Below, piece by piece: positions 38,182 to 48,160 of a DNA stretch of 64,000 nt. Made by a program: the position numbers and the translations under genes. The DNA is from Hydrocarboniphaga sp. (GTDB lineage Bacteria; Pseudomonadota; Gammaproteobacteria; Nevskiales; Nevskiaceae). The notes beneath the pieces are model-generated. The model was not told where the DNA came from, made no database searches, and saw nothing but the letters and a program-made list of their open reading frames with translations. The stretch is from positions 62,001 through 126,000 of the forward strand of contig NZ_JAQGNT010000092.1 of the NCBI RefSeq assembly GCF_028291725.1, read 5' to 3'. Numbering within the stretch: position 1 is the first letter of the stretch; each line of letters begins with the position of its first letter.

Positions 38182-40239
38182 ATGACGCTGCATTTCAATC
38201 GTCGCGGCTTCCTCGGCATGGCGGGGAGCAGCATGGCGGCGGCGATGCTGCCTGCCTCGATCCGTGAGGCACTGGCAATTCCGGCCAGTTCATCCAAAAA
38301 GTCCATCGAGGACGTGGAGCATGTGGTGATCCTGATGCAGGAGAACCGCTCGTTCGATCATTACTTCGGCACGTTTCCGGGAGTACGCGGCTTCGGTGAT
38401 CGCTTCACGATCCCGCTGCCCGGTGGGCGCACGGTCTGGCAACAGCAGGACAGCTTTGGTGTCGAGGTGCTGCCGTATCACCTCGACAGCAGTATCGGCA
38501 ATGCACAGCGCGTATCCGGCACACCGCATAGCTGGCTCGATGCGCACGCCGCCTGGAACCAGGGACGCACCGGGCACTGGCCGCAATGGAAGGAGCGACA
38601 GTCGATGGGGTATTACCGTGAAGCCGAACTGCCGTTCCAGTTTGCGCTCGCCAATGCCTTCACCATCTGCGACGCCTACCACTGCGCGATTCACAGCAGC
38701 ACCAATCCGAACCGGCTCTTCATGTTCACCGGCACCAATGGCCCGGGAGGCTGGGGCGGCGGTCCGGCGATCGACAACACCAACGACGATCTGGGCCCCT
38801 CGGCCAGCGGCTATACCTGGACCACCTATGCCGAACGCCTGCAGGCCGCGGGCATCAGCTGGAAGGTCTACCAGGACATGGCCGACAACTTCACCGACAA
38901 CTCGCTGGAGGGCTTCAAGACCTTCCGCGCTGCGTTCGAAAGCGAGCCGACCTCGCCGCTGGTCACGCGCGGCCTCAGCAGCACGCTGAGCAACAACGAT
39001 CTGCAGGGCCTGCGCAACGACGTACTCGCCGGCGTGCTGCCGCAGGTCAGCTACGTCGTCGCGCCGGCCGCGTATTCCGAGCACACCGGCCCCTCATCGC
39101 CGGTGCAGGGCGCCTGGTATACGCAGCAGGTACTCGAGGCGCTGACCTCCGATCCCGAAGTGTTCTCGAAAACCGTGCTGCTGGTGATGTTCGACGAGAA
39201 CGACGGCTTCTTCGATCACCTGCCGCCACCGTGCGCGCCCTCACTCAATGCGCTGGGTTTCAAGGCCGGCGCCAGCACCGTCGACGACAGCACTGAGCGG
39301 CATAGCGGTGGCCTGGTCTACGGGCCGGGGCCGCGCGTGCCGATGCTGGTGATCTCGCCCTGGAGCCGTGGTGGCTGGGTCAACTCGCAGACTTTCGATC
39401 ACACCTCGATCGTGCAGTTCCTCGAGCGCCGCTTCGGCGTTGCCGAGCCCAACATCAGCGCCTGGCGTCGCGCGGTCTGCGGCGACCTGAGCTCGGCATT
39501 CAATTTCAGGAATCCGAACGACGAGCCCTTGCCGACACTGCCGGCTCAGACTCGGGAAGAAGCCGATGCGCTGCGTGCCTCGCAGGAAGCGCTGGCCCAG
39601 ATCGTCGCACCGACCGGCGACGCCGGGAGCCTGCCGCAGCAGGCTCCCGGAACACGGCCGTCGCGCGCGCTGCCTTACGAGCTTCACGTCAGCAGTTCGG
39701 TCGACGCGGCGACGCGGCGAGTGCGACTGGTCTTTGGCAACGCCGGCACGGCTGGCGCCGTGTTTCATGTCTACGATCGCACCGCACTGTGGCAAATACC
39801 AAGGCGTTACACGGTAGAGGCGGGCAAAATTCTGGCGGATGACGGGTTCGGGAATCTGCCCGATGGAAGCTACGATCTGTGGGTCCTGGGCCCCAACGGT
39901 TTCCATCGACACTTTGTCGGGACGGCTCAAGGCGCCAGCTGCGACGTGATCGTGGCTTATGACACGACAGCGGGCCGCTTGTCGCTGACATTGAAGAACA
40001 CCGGCGATGAAACGCAGCGGATGACGATTACCGCGAACGCTTATCGCGGCCACGCCCCGTGGATTATCGAAGTGCCGGCAGGACAGCAGATCGAAAAGAG
40101 TTGGGGGCTGAAGGACTCCGGCTACTGGTACGACTTCAGCGTCGTAGCGGAGTCTCCGACGATTTTCATGCGCCGCTTCGCCGGGCGAATCGAAACCGGC
40201 CGGCACTCGGTCAGCGATCCCGCATTCGGCGCTTCTTGA
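38182..40239 (+). CDS. Phosphocholine-specific phospholipase C, Tat-exported
   Basis: NRRGFLGMAGSSMAAAMLP Tat-like signal; VEHVVILMQENRSFDHYFGTFPGVRGFGDR; C-terminal PLC domains. Confidence 0.9.
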   Translation: MTLHFNRRGFLGMAGSSMAAAMLPASIREALAIPASSSKKSIEDVEHVVILMQENRSFDHYFGTFPGVRGFGDRFTIPLPGGRTVWQQQDSFGVEVLPYHLDSSIGNAQRVSGTPHSWLDAHAAWNQGRTGHWPQWKERQSMGYYREAELPFQFALANAFTICDAYHCAIHSSTNPNRLFMFTGTNGPGGWGGGPAIDNTNDDLGPSASGYTWTTYAERLQAAGISWKVYQDMADNFTDNSLEGFKTFRAAFESEPTSPLVTRGLSSTLSNNDLQGLRNDVLAGVLPQVSYVVAPAAYSEHTGPSSPVQGAWYTQQVLEALTSDPEVFSKTVLLVMFDENDGFFDHLPPPCAPSLNALGFKAGASTVDDSTERHSGGLVYGPGPRVPMLVISPWSRGGWVNSQTFDHTSIVQFLERRFGVAEPNISAWRRAVCGDLSSAFNFRNPNDEPLPTLPAQTREEADALRASQEALAQIVAPTGDAGSLPQQAPGTRPSRALPYELHVSSSVDAATRRVRLVFGNAGTAGAVFHVYDRTALWQIPRRYTVEAGKILADDGFGNLPDGSYDLWVLGPNGFHRHFVGTAQGASCDVIVAYDTTAGRLSLTLKNTGDETQRMTITANAYRGHAPWIIEVPAGQQIEKSWGLKDSGYWYDFSVVAESPTIFMRRFAGRIETGRHSVSDPAFGAS

Positions 40240-40241
40240 GG

Positions 40242-40299
40242 GTAGGTTGGGGTGAGCGCAGGGCACACGTTGGGGTTCGCTGCGCTCACCCCAACCTAC
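40242..40299. repeat. Dispersed intergenic palindrome, family B copy 3
   Basis: GTAGGTTGGGGTGAGCGCAG ... GTTGGGGTTCGCTGCGCTCACCCCAACCTAC. Confidence 0.85.
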
Positions 40300-40405
40300 A
40301 CGAACCGCGGGCACTCATACCAAAGTACTAGTCCCAAGTAGCAATTGAGGGCTGACCCGGGAATCAGGCTGAATCAACACTTGGATATGGCAGGGGGAGC
40401 CAGTC

Positions 40406-43400
40406 ATGCAAGGGAGTTCACGCGCAAGATTCGCACGCGCTGCGCGCGCCGTCGCGCTCAGCGGCATGGTCACGCTCAGTGCGCTCGCCGACAGCACTTC
40501 GCTGACCGTTGGCGACAGCAGCGCCACGGTCACCGGCGCCGGCGCGGTGTCGATGGACTTTCCGATCACCCGCAGCGGCGATCTGAGCTACGACGCCTAT
40601 CTGGCCTACCAGACCGCGGACGACAGCGCCGTGGCGGGCACCGACTACACGGCCAGTAGCGGCCGCGTGCTGATCCCGGCCGGCGCCAGCAGCGCCCTGG
40701 TTTCGGTGCCCGTGCTGGGCAGCAGCGCGCCCAAGACCGACCGCGCATTCCAGCTCGACGTGCTGGCTGCGGCGGGCGTCGGGCCGACGCCCGCATTCGC
40801 CGCGGCGGTCAGTTCAGCCGTGGGCAGCCGACCGAACTCCGTGGCCGTCGGCGACTTCAACGGCGACGGCAAGCCCGACCTCGCGGTGGCGAATACCGCC
40901 GCCAGCACCGTCTCGATCTTGTTCGACAACACCGCGCCGGGCGCGAGCAGTGCCAGCTTCACCCTGGCCGCCAGCGTGGCCGTGGGCAGCCAGCCGGTGT
41001 TCGTGGCCGTTGGCGACTTCAACGGCGATGGCAAGCCCGATCTGGTGACGGCGAACTACAACGGCAACAACGTCTCGATCCTGCTCAACAGCACCGCGCC
41101 GGGCGCGAGCAGCGCCAGCTTCACGCTCGCCGCCAGCCCCGGCGTTGGCGCCCAGCCGTACTCGGTGGCGGTGGGCGACTTCAACGGCGACGGCGAGCCC
41201 GACCTGGCGGTGGCGAACTACAATAGCAACAAGGTCTCGATCCTGCTCAACAGCACCGCGCCGGGCGCGAGCAGCGCCAGCTTCACGCTCGCTGCCAGCC
41301 CCGGCGTTGGCGCTCAGCCGCGCTCGGTGACGGTGGGCGACTTCAACGGCGACGGCAAGCCCGACCTGGCAGTAGCGAACGCCAGCAGCAACAGCGTTTC
41401 GATCCTGCTCAACAGCACCGCACCGGGCGCGAGCAGCGCCAGCTTCACGCTGGACTCGAGCCTGGCCGTGGGCCAATACCCGTACTCCGTGGCGGTGGCC
41501 GACTTGAACGGCGACGGCATGCCCGACCTCGCGGTGGCGAACGCCGGCGACAACAGCGTCTCGATCCTGCTCAACGGCAGCGCGCCGGGCGCGGGCAGCG
41601 CCAGCTTCACCCTGGCCGCCAGCCCGGCCGTGGGCAGCCAACCGGTGTCCGTGGCCGTGAGCGACGTAAACGGCGACGGCAAGCCTGACCTGGCGACGGC
41701 GAACTATGGCGGCAACGCCGTCTCGGTCCTGCTCAACAGCACCGCGCCCGGGTCCGCCAGTGCCAGTTTCACGCTGGCCAGCTACAGCGTGGGCAGCAAT
41801 CCCGCATCTGTCGCCGTGGGCGACTTCAACGGCGACGGCAAGCCCGATCTGGCCGCGGCGATCGACACCGGCAACCGCGTCTCGGTGCTGCTCAACACCA
41901 CGCCGGCGCCCACAGCCGGCTTGGCGCTCGCCGCCAGCCCGGGCGTGTCTGGCCTGTACGATCCGATCACGACGGCGGTCGGCGATTTCAACGGCGATGG
42001 CAAGCCGGACCTGGCGGTGGTCGGCTACAGCAACGACGACCTCTGGGTCCTTCTCAACAGCACCAGGCCGGGCGCGAGCAGCGCCAGCTTCACGCCCACC
42101 GCCGCCACGGACCCCGGCAGCTACCCGACCAGCGTGGCGGTCGGCGATTTCAACGGCGACGGCAGGCTGGACTTGGCCGTGGCGAATACCTACAGCCGCA
42201 ACGTCTCGATCTACTTCAACAACACCGCGCCCGGTGCGAGCAGCGCCAGCTTCACGCTCGTGGCGAGTCCGGACGCCGGCAACAACCCCTGCGCCGTGGC
42301 CACCGGCGATTTCAACGGTGACGGCAAGCTCGATCTTGCCGTGGCCAACCGTGACGGCGAGGTCGCGATCCTGTTCAACGACACCGCGCCGGGCGCCCCC
42401 GGTGCCAGCTTCACGCTCGACGTCAGCCCGTCCACCTTCGGCCTCGAACTGTGCTGTGTGCTCGTCGGCGATTTCAATGGCGACGGCAAACCCGACCTCG
42501 CGGTGGCCAACATGGACACCAACACGGTCTCGATTCTGCTCAACCAGATTGCGCCGGGCAGCTCGACCGCCAGCTTGGCGCCGCCGGTCGACCTGGCCGT
42601 GGGCAACACGCCGCGCTCGATGACGCTGGGCGATTTCAACGGCGATGGCCGGCCCGACCTCGCGGTCGCCAACAGCGGCAGCAGCGCCGTTTCGGTCCTG
42701 CTCAACACCACTGCGCCGGGGGCGGGCAGTGCCAGCTTCACGCTGGGCGCCAGTGTGCCGGTTGGGGTCTACTCCAGCGCGGTGGCGGCAGGCGATTTCG
42801 ACGGTGACGGCCGGCTCGACCTCGCGGTCGCCAACAACTCCACGACGGTTTCGATCCTGCTCAACCGTACCGCGCCGGGCGCGAACACTGCGAGCTTCAC
42901 GCTCGCTACCAGTTCACGTACCGGCGACTATCCGAGCGCCGTGGCGATCGCCGATTTCAACGGCGACGGCAGGCCGGATCTGGCGACGGTGGATCGCGGC
43001 GAAGGCTACGGCGGCGTGTCGATCCTGCTCAGTACGCAGTACCAGGCCAAGGCCAGCGGCAGCGCGATCGGCACCATTCACTACCGCATTCCGGTGGCCA
43101 CGCTGAGTGCGTCTTCGCTGGACTTCGGCAACCAGGTCGTCGGCACCAGCAGCACGGCGCGGAATCTGCAGCTCGGCAACAGCGGCAACGCTCCGCTGAC
43201 GATCTCGTCGATCGCCGCAAGCGGCGACTTCGTCCAGACCAGCGACTGTCCGGCCAGCCTGGCGCCCGCTGCGCAGTGCGTGATCAGTGTCGTGTTCAGT
43301 CCCACTGCCACCGGCGCGCGCAGCGGCACTCTGAGCGTGGCCACAAACGCGCCCGACAGCCCGGCCGTCGCGAGCCTGAGTGGCAACGGCGTGCTCAAGT

Positions 43401-43714
43401 ACGACACGCAGCTCACCGCCTATCCGGTGCTGGGCACGCTGCTGCCCTTGCAGCTCAATCTGAATGTCTCCGCGCTGCTCCAGGCCTTGCAGCCCGCTGT
43501 CGCGCCGCTGGCCGGCAAGCCGATCGTCTTCACCACTGCATCGGGACAGCCCATCTGCACCGCGACCACGGATGCCAGCGGCAAGGCCGCGTGCCCCGGC
43601 ACGGGGCTGCTGAGCGTGCTGCTCGGCGGCGGCAGCTACCGGGCGAGCTTCGCCGGCGATGCGAACTACAAGGCTTCCAGCGGCAGCGCGCCGCTGCTGG
43701 CGCTGACGCCGTAG
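40406..43714 (+). CDS. Secreted FG-GAP/VCBS-repeat protein with N-terminal Calx-beta-like, choice-of-anchor-D-like and C-terminal Ig-like domains
   Basis: 14 copies of DxNxDGxxD-type repeats counted; TADDSAVAGTDYTASSGRVLIPAG (Calx-beta); ASSLDFGNQVVGTSSTARNLQLGNSG. Confidence 0.85.
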   Translation: MQGSSRARFARAARAVALSGMVTLSALADSTSLTVGDSSATVTGAGAVSMDFPITRSGDLSYDAYLAYQTADDSAVAGTDYTASSGRVLIPAGASSALVSVPVLGSSAPKTDRAFQLDVLAAAGVGPTPAFAAAVSSAVGSRPNSVAVGDFNGDGKPDLAVANTAASTVSILFDNTAPGASSASFTLAASVAVGSQPVFVAVGDFNGDGKPDLVTANYNGNNVSILLNSTAPGASSASFTLAASPGVGAQPYSVAVGDFNGDGEPDLAVANYNSNKVSILLNSTAPGASSASFTLAASPGVGAQPRSVTVGDFNGDGKPDLAVANASSNSVSILLNSTAPGASSASFTLDSSLAVGQYPYSVAVADLNGDGMPDLAVANAGDNSVSILLNGSAPGAGSASFTLAASPAVGSQPVSVAVSDVNGDGKPDLATANYGGNAVSVLLNSTAPGSASASFTLASYSVGSNPASVAVGDFNGDGKPDLAAAIDTGNRVSVLLNTTPAPTAGLALAASPGVSGLYDPITTAVGDFNGDGKPDLAVVGYSNDDLWVLLNSTRPGASSASFTPTAATDPGSYPTSVAVGDFNGDGRLDLAVANTYSRNVSIYFNNTAPGASSASFTLVASPDAGNNPCAVATGDFNGDGKLDLAVANRDGEVAILFNDTAPGAPGASFTLDVSPSTFGLELCCVLVGDFNGDGKPDLAVANMDTNTVSILLNQIAPGSSTASLAPPVDLAVGNTPRSMTLGDFNGDGRPDLAVANSGSSAVSVLLNTTAPGAGSASFTLGASVPVGVYSSAVAAGDFDGDGRLDLAVANNSTTVSILLNRTAPGANTASFTLATSSRTGDYPSAVAIADFNGDGRPDLATVDRGEGYGGVSILLSTQYQAKASGSAIGTIHYRIPVATLSASSLDFGNQVVGTSSTARNLQLGNSGNAPLTISSIAASGDFVQTSDCPASLAPAAQCVISVVFSPTATGARSGTLSVATNAPDSPAVASLSGNGVLKYDTQLTAYPVLGTLLPLQLNLNVSALLQALQPAVAPLAGKPIVFTTASGQPICTATTDASGKAACPGTGLLSVLLGGGSYRASFAGDANYKASSGSAPLLALTP

Positions 43715-43746
43715 GGCGCGCGCGATCTGTTTGAAAAACTAGAACG

Positions 43747-46700
43747 ATGATGAAAGGGAAAACGATCATGGCGCAGCTGAAATCAATCTTGAAATCCGTC
43801 GGAGTGGTGCGCTGTGGTGCCTTCGCACTCGGCCTGTTCTGCACGCTCAGCGCACTTGCCGACAGCACTATGCTGACGGCCGGTGATACCAGCGCCACAG
43901 TCACCGGCAGCAGCGCGGAGTCGATGGACTTCGCCATCACCCGTAGCGGTGATCTGAGCTACGACGCCTACCTGGCCTATCAGACTGCCGACGATACGGC
44001 CGTTGCCGGCAGCGACTACACGGCGAGTTCCGGCACGGTGCTGATCCCGGCCGGTGCCAGCAGCGCCACAGTGTCGGTGCCAGTGTTGGGCAGCAGCACG
44101 CCCAAGACCGACCGCGCATTCAAGCTCGATGTGCTGGGTGCGTTCGGCGTCGGGCCCGCGCCAAGCTTCGGCGACCCGACCAAGATCAGCGCGGGTTATC
44201 GGCCGCGGCAGGCAGTGATCGCGGACTTCAACGGCGACGGCAAACTCGACCTCGCGGTGGCGAACGGGCAGAGCACCATCTCGATCCTGTTCAACAACAC
44301 CGCGCCGGGGGCTCTCAGCCCCAGCTTCGCCCTGGTCGCCAGCCCGGCCGCCGGTGACAGCGCGACATCTGTCGCCGTGGGTGATTTCAACGGCGACGGC
44401 AGGCCCGATCTCGTGGTCGCCAGCATCAACAGCAACACCGTCTCGATCCTGTTCAACAACACCGCGCCGGGCGCCACCACGGCCAGCTTCACGCTCGCCG
44501 CCAGCGTGGCCGTCGGCAACAGCCCGAGTTCTGTCGCGGTCGGCGATTTCAACGGCGACAGCCGAGTCGATGTCGCGGTGGCCAATGCCGGTGGCAACTC
44601 CGTTTCCATCCTGCTCAACGGCACCGCGCCGGGTGCGCCCAGCGTCGCCAGCTTCACGCTCGCGGCCACCCTGAGTGTCGGCGCCAGCCCGAGCGCGGTC
44701 GCGGTGGGCGATTTCAACGGCGACGGCAAGCTGGACCTGGCGGTGGCCAACGCCTACGACCGGACCGTTTCCATCCTGTTCAACGGCACCGCGCCGGGCG
44801 CCAGCAGCAGCGCCAGCTTCGCGCTCGCCGCCAGCCTGGCGGTCGGCAGCAACCCGACCTCGCTTGCGGTGGGCGACTTCAATGGCGACGGCAAGTCCGA
44901 CCTGGCAGTCGCCAACCAGGCCAGCAGCACCGTGTCGATCCTGTTCAACACCACTGTGCCAGGAGCGAGCAGCAGCGCCAGCTTCACGCTCGCTGCCAGT
45001 GCAGCCGCGAGCAACCCCTATTACGTGACGGCGGGCGACCTCAACGGCGACGGTAAGCCCGACCTGGCGACGGTGAATACCCGCGGCGACCTGTCGATCC
45101 TGCTCAACGGCACCGCGCCGGGTGCCACCGACAGCGCCAGCTTTACGCTCGCCGCCAGCCCCGACCCGATCGGCAATTCGGTCACCGTGGCGATCGGCGA
45201 CCTCAATGGCGACGGCCTGCCGGATCTGGCGATGGCCAATCCCACGGTCGGCGGCGGCTCCGCCCCGGGCTTCGTCTCGGTGCTGCTCAACACCGCGCCG
45301 GCGAGCGTAGCGGTGGAGGGCTTCGGTACACCGCTGGTATTGCCGTCGGCCGACTACAACCAGGTCACCGCGACCGCAGCAGATTTCAACGGCGATGGAC
45401 TGCCCGATCTGCTGCTGGGCAGTGTCTATTGCTGTGGAGTGCCGATCAGCGTGCTGCTCAACGCGCGCTCACCGGGTGACCCGACGCCGCACTTCCTGAC
45501 GCCTCAGAACGTCGCCACGACCGCAGGTGCCGAGCAGGTTGCCGTTGCCGACCTCAACTTCGACGGGCGGCCGGATTTCATCATGGCCTCCGCGGTGATG
45601 ATCAACGCGACCGCAACCGGAGCTGCTGCGGTGTCGTTCGCTGCCTCGTCCGTCCCGGGCCTCAACGAAGACGTGGTCGCCGTTGCAGATTTCGACAACG
45701 ACGGCAAACCGGACCTGGTGTCCTCTAACGGCTCGCTACCGCTTGCGGTGGCGCGGAATCTCACTGCAGCGGGCAGCCCGTCTGTGAGCTTTTCGCAGTG
45801 GCAGGGCATTGCGACAACGCTTTCGGCGCAGGCCATGGCCGCTGCCGATTTCAATGGTGACGGCAAGCCCGACATCGCCACCGTCACCGGAACGAGCGCC
45901 GGAAACCTCGCCGTGTTCATGAATACGAGCGTGGCGGGCTCCGGCTCGCTGTCCTTTGGGCAGGAGAATCTCCTATGCACGGAGCAATATCTCTGCGGTG
46001 GCCAGTACATCCGTGCGGCCGACATCAACGGAGACGGCCGGCCGGATCTGGTCATCGTGGAACCCAACCGCGGCATGGCCACGGTGTTCATCAACAACAC
46101 GGCGCCGGGCGCCGCAAGCCCGAGCTTCGTGCGCTCGGCGGCCTTTGCGGTCGGCTCGGACGAGGGTTACCGCTTCAGCCTGACGATCGCCGACATGGAC
46201 CGTGACGGCAGGCCGGATCTGCTGATAGCCGACACTTTCAACCGCATCTTCGGCGTGTTCCTGAACCGTACTGCGCCCGGTTCAACAGTGCCGGTGTTCG
46301 CGGAACGTCTGAGCCTCAGCAATAACGATGAGTCGGCAGCCGCTGCCGCCGATTTCGACGGCGACGGCCTGTTCGATCTGGCGGTGCCAGGCAGCGGCAG
46401 TGTCTCGGTCTGGGTCAATCAAAAATTCCACGCCGGCATAGTCAATTCGTCAGCGGCCGGCACGATCCACTACGCCGTTGCTATCGTCTCGCTGAGCCCC
46501 GCTTCGCTGGACTTTGGCAGTCAGCGCGTCGCCAGCAGCAGTGCGGCAAAGACAGTGCAGCTGAGCAACAGCGGCGATGCTCCGTTTGCCCTGGACACGA
46601 TCGCCGCCAGCGGCGATTTCAGTCAGAGCAACGACTGCCCGGCGAGCCTGGCACCCGGAGCGCAGTGCAGCATCAGCGTGGTGTTCAGGCCCACCGCCAC

Positions 46701-47700
46701 CGGTGCCCGCAGCGGCACGCTCACGGTCGCCACCAATGCGGCGGGCAGCCCGGCGACGGTTGGCCTCAGCGGCACCGGCATTGAGCCGGTAGCGGAGTTC
46801 AGCGCCGCCTCGCTCAGCTTCGGCGAACAGCCGGTGGGCACGACGAGCACAGCGCAGACGCTCACGCTGAACAATTCGGGCAGCGCCACGCTCGACATCG
46901 CCAGCGTTATGGCCTCCGGCGATTTCGCGCAGCACAACGACTGCGGCGTGATGCTGCTGCCCGGCAACAGCTGCAGCATCAGCGTGACGTTCACGCCCGC
47001 CGTCAGCGGCGCGCGCAGCGGCACGATCACGGTGCTGTCCGACGCTGCCAGCAGCCCCAGCATCATCAACCTGAGCGGCACCGGCACGGCGCCGATCGTG
47101 CACCTGAGCGCGAGCGCGCTGAGCTTCGGCAGCATCTACATTGGCAGCAGCAGTGCAGCACAGAGCGTGACGCTGTCGAACACCGGCAATGGAGTGCTGC
47201 AGATCGCCAGCCTCACGATCTCGGGGGATTTCTCCAAGACCAGCGATTGCGGCACGACACTGGCTCCCGGCGCCGCTTGCACCATCAATGTGAGCTTCAC
47301 GCCGCAAGCTGCCGGCGCGCGCAGCGGCGCGCTGACGCTGAGCAGCAACGTCGCCACCAGCCCCGACACGGTGAGCCTGAGCGGCAACGGCCTGAAGCAC
47401 GACACGCAACTGATGGTGAATCCTGCGCTCGGCACGCTGATACCGCCACAGCTGTACCTCGGCGCCTCGGCGACGCTGGAGCAGACCACGCCGACCGTCG
47501 CGCCGCTGGCCGGCAAGACAGTGAGCTTCAGCACCAGCAATGGCCGCTTCATCTGCAGCGGTGTAACCGATGCCAACGGCGACGCGAGCTGCCGCGGCAC
47601 GCTGACCGTGCTCGGCATCCTGCTCGGCGGCGGTTACCACGGCAGCTTCGCCGGGGATGCCCAGTACAACGCATCGGAGGGCGACGGTCGGGCGCTGTAG
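43747..47700 (+). CDS. Second, paralogous FG-GAP/VCBS-repeat protein with three choice-of-anchor-D-like domains
   Basis: Same N-terminus (TADDTAVAGSDYTASSGTVLIPAGASSATVSVPVLGSSTPKTDRAF); 14 repeats counted; three SLDFGSQ/SLSFGEQ/ALSFGSI units. Confidence 0.85.
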   Translation: MMKGKTIMAQLKSILKSVGVVRCGAFALGLFCTLSALADSTMLTAGDTSATVTGSSAESMDFAITRSGDLSYDAYLAYQTADDTAVAGSDYTASSGTVLIPAGASSATVSVPVLGSSTPKTDRAFKLDVLGAFGVGPAPSFGDPTKISAGYRPRQAVIADFNGDGKLDLAVANGQSTISILFNNTAPGALSPSFALVASPAAGDSATSVAVGDFNGDGRPDLVVASINSNTVSILFNNTAPGATTASFTLAASVAVGNSPSSVAVGDFNGDSRVDVAVANAGGNSVSILLNGTAPGAPSVASFTLAATLSVGASPSAVAVGDFNGDGKLDLAVANAYDRTVSILFNGTAPGASSSASFALAASLAVGSNPTSLAVGDFNGDGKSDLAVANQASSTVSILFNTTVPGASSSASFTLAASAAASNPYYVTAGDLNGDGKPDLATVNTRGDLSILLNGTAPGATDSASFTLAASPDPIGNSVTVAIGDLNGDGLPDLAMANPTVGGGSAPGFVSVLLNTAPASVAVEGFGTPLVLPSADYNQVTATAADFNGDGLPDLLLGSVYCCGVPISVLLNARSPGDPTPHFLTPQNVATTAGAEQVAVADLNFDGRPDFIMASAVMINATATGAAAVSFAASSVPGLNEDVVAVADFDNDGKPDLVSSNGSLPLAVARNLTAAGSPSVSFSQWQGIATTLSAQAMAAADFNGDGKPDIATVTGTSAGNLAVFMNTSVAGSGSLSFGQENLLCTEQYLCGGQYIRAADINGDGRPDLVIVEPNRGMATVFINNTAPGAASPSFVRSAAFAVGSDEGYRFSLTIADMDRDGRPDLLIADTFNRIFGVFLNRTAPGSTVPVFAERLSLSNNDESAAAAADFDGDGLFDLAVPGSGSVSVWVNQKFHAGIVNSSAAGTIHYAVAIVSLSPASLDFGSQRVASSSAAKTVQLSNSGDAPFALDTIAASGDFSQSNDCPASLAPGAQCSISVVFRPTATGARSGTLTVATNAAGSPATVGLSGTGIEPVAEFSAASLSFGEQPVGTTSTAQTLTLNNSGSATLDIASVMASGDFAQHNDCGVMLLPGNSCSISVTFTPAVSGARSGTITVLSDAASSPSIINLSGTGTAPIVHLSASALSFGSIYIGSSSAAQSVTLSNTGNGVLQIASLTISGDFSKTSDCGTTLAPGAACTINVSFTPQAAGARSGALTLSSNVATSPDTVSLSGNGLKHDTQLMVNPALGTLIPPQLYLGASATLEQTTPTVAPLAGKTVSFSTSNGRFICSGVTDANGDASCRGTLTVLGILLGGGYHGSFAGDAQYNASEGDGRAL

Positions 47701-47896
47701 TTCAAGCAAGCGCAGAGCAGCGGCGGCTGGTCGTCGCTGCTCTGCGTGAGAGTCGCCCGTTTACCGCAAACAGGCAGCCCGTTCGTCCCGAGTAGCTGCG
47801 AAGCAGCGTATCGAGGGGCCTTCGCCGCCCCTGGAAATAGACGTTGCGTCAGTTCGTGCAGCAACATTTGTACGTATCCAGGCATCGGAGGTCCCC

Positions 47897-48082
47897 GTGT
47901 CCATCACCAAGCTCTCCAGCCGGGAGTTCAGCCAGGACACCGGCAAAGCCAAGAAGGCCGCTGCGAAAGGGCCGGTCTTCATCACCGATCGCGGTAAGCC
48001 CGCGCATGTCCTGCTGAGCGTCGAGGACTACCAGCGGCTTACGGGTGGTCACCGCAAAATCGCGGACGCTTTGGCGATGTAG
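47897..48082 (+). CDS. Phd/YefM-type antitoxin, short and without adjacent toxin
   Basis: MSITKLSSREFSQDTGKAKKAAAKGPVFITDRGKPAHVLLSVEDYQRLTGGHRKIADALAM*. Confidence 0.75.
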   Translation: MSITKLSSREFSQDTGKAKKAAAKGPVFITDRGKPAHVLLSVEDYQRLTGGHRKIADALAM

Positions 48083-48160
48083 TGGAGGGGGTATAACGCT
48101 GTTTCAGACGGAATTTTTACAATCTCAGCGCAAGCCCGACACCACCCGCGCACGGGGGTG

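Noticed and set aside
40850-43000. Regularly spaced DNA repeats that could look like a CRISPR array
   Set aside because: Period about 170-190 bp, in frame, encoding FG-GAP repeats; not CRISPR.
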